Part shown: one piece after another, positions 48,634-50,694 of the stretch
Numbering within the stretch: position 1 is the stretch's first letter
Layout: each line of letters begins with the position of its first letter
From: Tuberibacillus calidus DSM 17572
GTDB taxonomy: Bacteria > Bacillota > Bacilli > Bacillales > Sporolactobacillaceae
Direction of reading: 5' to 3'
DNA length: 50,694 nucleotides
Assembly: GCF_000430685.1 (NCBI RefSeq)
Contig: NZ_AUMM01000029.1
Location: 1-50,694 of the forward strand
The notes under the pieces: model-generated
Database searches by the model: none
What the model saw: the letters and a program-made list of their open reading frames with translations, nothing else
What the model was told of the DNA's origin: nothing
Program-made: the position numbers and the translations under genes

Positions 48634-48858
48634 CTATTTTCTTTCGAGTAACGCGGCTTTTAAAGCTCGATATTCGTCAATGGTGATTTCGCCAGATGCC
48701 AGTCTCTTATCCAAAATTAGCTCCGGCGTATTAGTATGTGAGCTTGAGTAACCGCGCCACCTATTTCTTCTCCACGACACAATATTAGCGACGAGTAACC
48801 CCATTAACAGCAAAAAGAAAAATATCCCGCAGAACGGAAAGAAAACCCAATGATGCAT
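48634..48858 (-). CDS. small SHOCT-domain membrane protein
   Basis: 74 residues: one N-terminal membrane helix (about 5-29) and a C-terminal SHOCT motif (LDKRLASGEITIDEYRALKAALLERK). Proteins of this layout are common in Gram-positive bacteria and of unknown role; SHOCT segments mediate oligomerisation. AGGAG lies ten bases before ATG 48858. Confidence 0.8.
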   Translation of the reverse strand: MHHWVFFPFCGIFFFLLLMGLLVANIVSWRRNRWRGYSSSHTNTPELILDKRLASGEITIDEYRALKAALLERK

Positions 48859-48946
48859 GTCTTTTCAACTCCTTAAAATAATTGATTTACAAACGGTGTT
48901 AATACACAAGATGAGGCTTTGACAGCTTCACCTCCTCAATGGATGT

Positions 48947-49420
48947 TCAGGCGACCCGTCTTCCCCACGGTTTAAAAACGGATAGAACATACATGAGGAC
49001 AAGGGATAGGATTTGAATGATGATGCCCGTCCATAATTCCGCATGAACGATAAAAAGTTCGTCTGCCGATTTCTGTTGCAACGATGCGAGCGTCCATGCA
49101 TACATGCCCCAAAAATTTATGGCTATACAGAGTACCGTGAGACCTTCTTTGGCAATAATCCAATAGAACTTAAACAGTCCCCATTTTGACCAAACTGATA
49201 GCAAAATGCCTGTGACGGTCGTTCCAATCGTTGAAGCTTTTACCGAAGTTCTCGATAATAGATGCATGCTCTGCTGACATGCCTCAATGATCGTTTGCTG
49301 GTTCGATGCGGAAATCGTAAAGCTAAAAATCAAAAAGACGACCATATTTCCGAGCATAATTGCGGCAAATATACAGTGAATAACCAATAACCCTCTTTTC
49401 GCCTTGAGTGACAGCTTCAA
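48947..49420 (-). CDS. four-helix membrane protein, DUF2269-like
   Basis: 157 residues with four hydrophobic helices (about 10-32, 55-75, 82-105, 128-150). The first helix holds His (LVIHCIFAAIMLGNMVVF), similar in layout to the CopD/DUF2269-like protein at 1452-1949. The TTG start at 49420 follows AGGAGGTGAGGAT. No catalytic motif. It follows the truncated response regulator on the same strand at a distance of 248 bases. Confidence 0.65.
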   Translation of the reverse strand: MKLSLKAKRGLLVIHCIFAAIMLGNMVVFLIFSFTISASNQQTIIEACQQSMHLLSRTSVKASTIGTTVTGILLSVWSKWGLFKFYWIIAKEGLTVLCIAINFWGMYAWTLASLQQKSADELFIVHAELWTGIIIQILSLVLMYVLSVFKPWGRRVA

Positions 49421-49667
49421 ATCCTCACCTCCTGACTGTTTTCAGTCTAACCCTAAGATCTAAACTGCCCCTTAAGGAAACCTTAAAACTTTCTTAATTC
49501 ATTCAGTCATTCACGGACACCACATGGATGCCTCAAAAAAAAAAATAAAAGATTGACTGATACCAGCAGCCAATCTTCATTCCGGATAGATTAAATTAAA
49601 CATAATATGGCTCTTTATTAAACAGTTTTGTTGCCGTTTCTGAGTTTTCCTAAAATGAACCGTACAG
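49421..49667. other. intergenic, nothing seen
   Basis: No open frame or clear terminator. No histidine kinase gene follows the response regulator here, so if it had a partner it lies elsewhere. Confidence 0.4.
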
Positions 49668-50351
49668 CTAAAAAGAACCCCTGAAGCGATACCCGGCACC
49701 CCATACCGTTTCGATATAATGAGGCTCGGCGGGGTTGCTTTCGATTTTTTCCCTTATTTTTCGGATGTGAACTGTTACAGTGGTCGTATCGCCGACAGAG
49801 TCATAGCCCCAGATGCGTTCAAACAGGTGATCTTTACTGAAGACTTGGTTTGGATGTTCAGCTAGGAAAGTGAGCAAGTCAAATTCCTTTGTTGTTAATA
49901 CAATTTCACGGTCACCAAGAAAAACTTGGCGGGAAGTTTTATTGATACGGAGCCCGCGAATATGGATGATATCCTTTTGTGACGGTTTACTTGTGAGTCG
50001 TTCATACCTTGCCAAATGAGCTTTGACTCTCGCCACTAATTCACTGGGACTGAAGGGTTTAGTAATATAGTCATCTGCGCCTAACCCTAAGCCGCGTATT
50101 TTATCAATATCTTCATGCTTTGCTGTGACCAAAAAAATCGGAATATCTTTCGTTTGGCGAATATTTTTGCATAGTTCAAACCCATTGATGCCCGGCAGCA
50201 TCACATCAAGGATGATGAGGTCAAAAGGTTCCGATTGGGCCTTGGACAGCCCCAAAAGCCCGTCCGTTTCCGTTTCAACCACGAAGCCTTCAATTTCCAA
50301 ATAATCGCGTTCCAATTCCCCGATGCTCTTGTCATCTTCAATAATTAGGGT
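49668..50351 (-). pseudogene. OmpR-family response regulator, 5' end removed by insertion sequence
   Basis: From 50351 the frame reads TLIIEDDKSIGELERDYLEIEGF (the acidic pair of a receiver domain), then LIILDVMLPG with the phosphoacceptor Asp, LVTAKHED and KPF with the conserved Lys, then an OmpR/PhoB winged helix (LTTKEFDLLTFLAEHPNQVFSKDHLFERIWGYD...TVTVHIRKIREKIE...VWGAGYRF). Only the first few codons and the start are gone: a TAG precedes Thr and the sequence beyond belongs to the insertion sequence. Internal TTG codons could restart translation only after the acidic pair. So the gene is probably inactive. Confidence 0.78.
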
Positions 50352-50694
50352 CTACTGAATAACAAAAAAATGTTGATTTAACAAGGGTTTTTCACTTTTT
50401 TGTCGAATTTATATGCAAGGGTATGATTCGGAAACTCATCAAAAACCTTGCACTTGGAGGGACTAACTTTGTACGAACATCATGCCGATCAACTCATCCT
50501 GCCACATGAATTTTTCCTGCCGTTTGGTGGACAATTAAATCCCAATAACCGTTGGGTGGTCTTGTCTAACCTCATCCCCTGGTCAAAAGCTGAAAAAGAA
50601 TATGTCAAGTCACTGGGAGACGTCAGGCAAGGACACAAGGCCTTTTCGGTTCGTTTGGCACTTGGTTCATTGATCATTCAGGAACGCCTGAAGT
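50352..50694 (+). mobile_element. insertion sequence, left end, cut by the window edge
   Basis: Begins where the response regulator frame is broken (about 50352; the exact terminal base cannot be set without the other end). The 5' part up to 50468 is non-coding, then the transposase gene starts. Confidence 0.6.
50469..50694 (+). CDS. transposase, N-terminal part (IS1182/IS5 type), runs off the window
   Basis: 75 codons seen from TTG 50469 (TTGGAGGGA in front). The reading ILPHEFFLPFGGQLNPNNRWVVLSNLIPW and SVRLALGSLIIQERLK is the typical opening of DDE transposases of the IS1182/IS5 group (FLPFGGKL-NRWVxLAxLIPW). The catalytic residues lie beyond the window. Its insertion removed the start of the response regulator gene. 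Confidence 0.8.
   Translation, partial: MYEHHADQLILPHEFFLPFGGQLNPNNRWVVLSNLIPWSKAEKEYVKSLGDVRQGHKAFSVRLALGSLIIQERLK

Overview
The window reads as chromosome of a moderate-GC, low-GC-phylum Gram-positive (Bacillales). The signs are strong AGGAGG ribosome-binding sites with many TTG/GTG starts, a menaquinone gene (menA), a Rex-box-controlled yjlC-ndh pair, Fur boxes of Bacillus type, a YlbF-family protein, and close resemblance of many proteins to Bacillus types. A Sporolactobacillaceae-like relative would fit, but the exact taxon cannot be fixed from sequence alone.

Layout. 0.3-8.9 kb holds housekeeping and hypothetical genes: menA, a small membrane protein behind FNR/CRP-like boxes, an aldo/keto reductase, an acyl-ACP thioesterase, a YlbF-like protein with a Cys-rich tail, and a 891-residue TPR protein with what looks like a GTPase-derived domain without P-loop. 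9.0-14.0 kb is an iron module: a four-gene ferric-siderophore ABC operon and a divergent ferredoxin/flavodoxin-NADP reductase, with two Fur boxes between them. 14.2-14.9 kb is a tandem array with an exact 143-bp period; relatives of the unit recur inverted at 42.5-42.8 kb.

15.3-21.9 kb is the most unusual region. It encodes a large Ig-repeat surface protein with DUF6801-like domains, two DUF6230-like secreted proteins (one with an LPDTA sortase signal), a tetraspan DUF6114-like protein and a coiled-coil secreted protein with a related N-terminal domain. These families are best known to me from Actinobacteria. The large surface gene is abnormal at both ends: an ATT where the start should be, and a 3' end that runs into the antisense of another gene's 5' fragment. 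22.0-25.1 kb is a MacB/FtsX-type ABC exporter. 25.4-28.8 kb is RlmCD-like methyltransferase, a YciI remnant, a membrane protein, aroD and tRNA-Lys(CTT).

29.1-38.4 kb is a defence block: an excisionase-like HTH/PIN toxin-antitoxin pair followed by a complete four-gene condensin-like anti-plasmid system of the Wadjet type III kind (JetABCD, DUF2397/DUF2398/SMC/DUF2399). 38.6-42.5 kb has an ECF-like sigma factor with a VOC-like tail, two VOC proteins, a HAD phosphatase and the NAD(P)HX repair enzyme. 42.5-45.1 kb is an AT-richer islet with two secreted hypothetical proteins and an IS110-family remnant, bordered by copies of a short GGGACAAG hairpin repeat. 45.1-50.7 kb has ndh, yjlC, a MerR-TipAS regulator with a one-base frameshift, small membrane proteins, and an OmpR-type response regulator whose 5' end has been cut off by an insertion sequence that runs out of the window.

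Overall the window mixes stable housekeeping genes with several scars of rearrangement (four or five gene remnants, two mobile elements, two repeat families).
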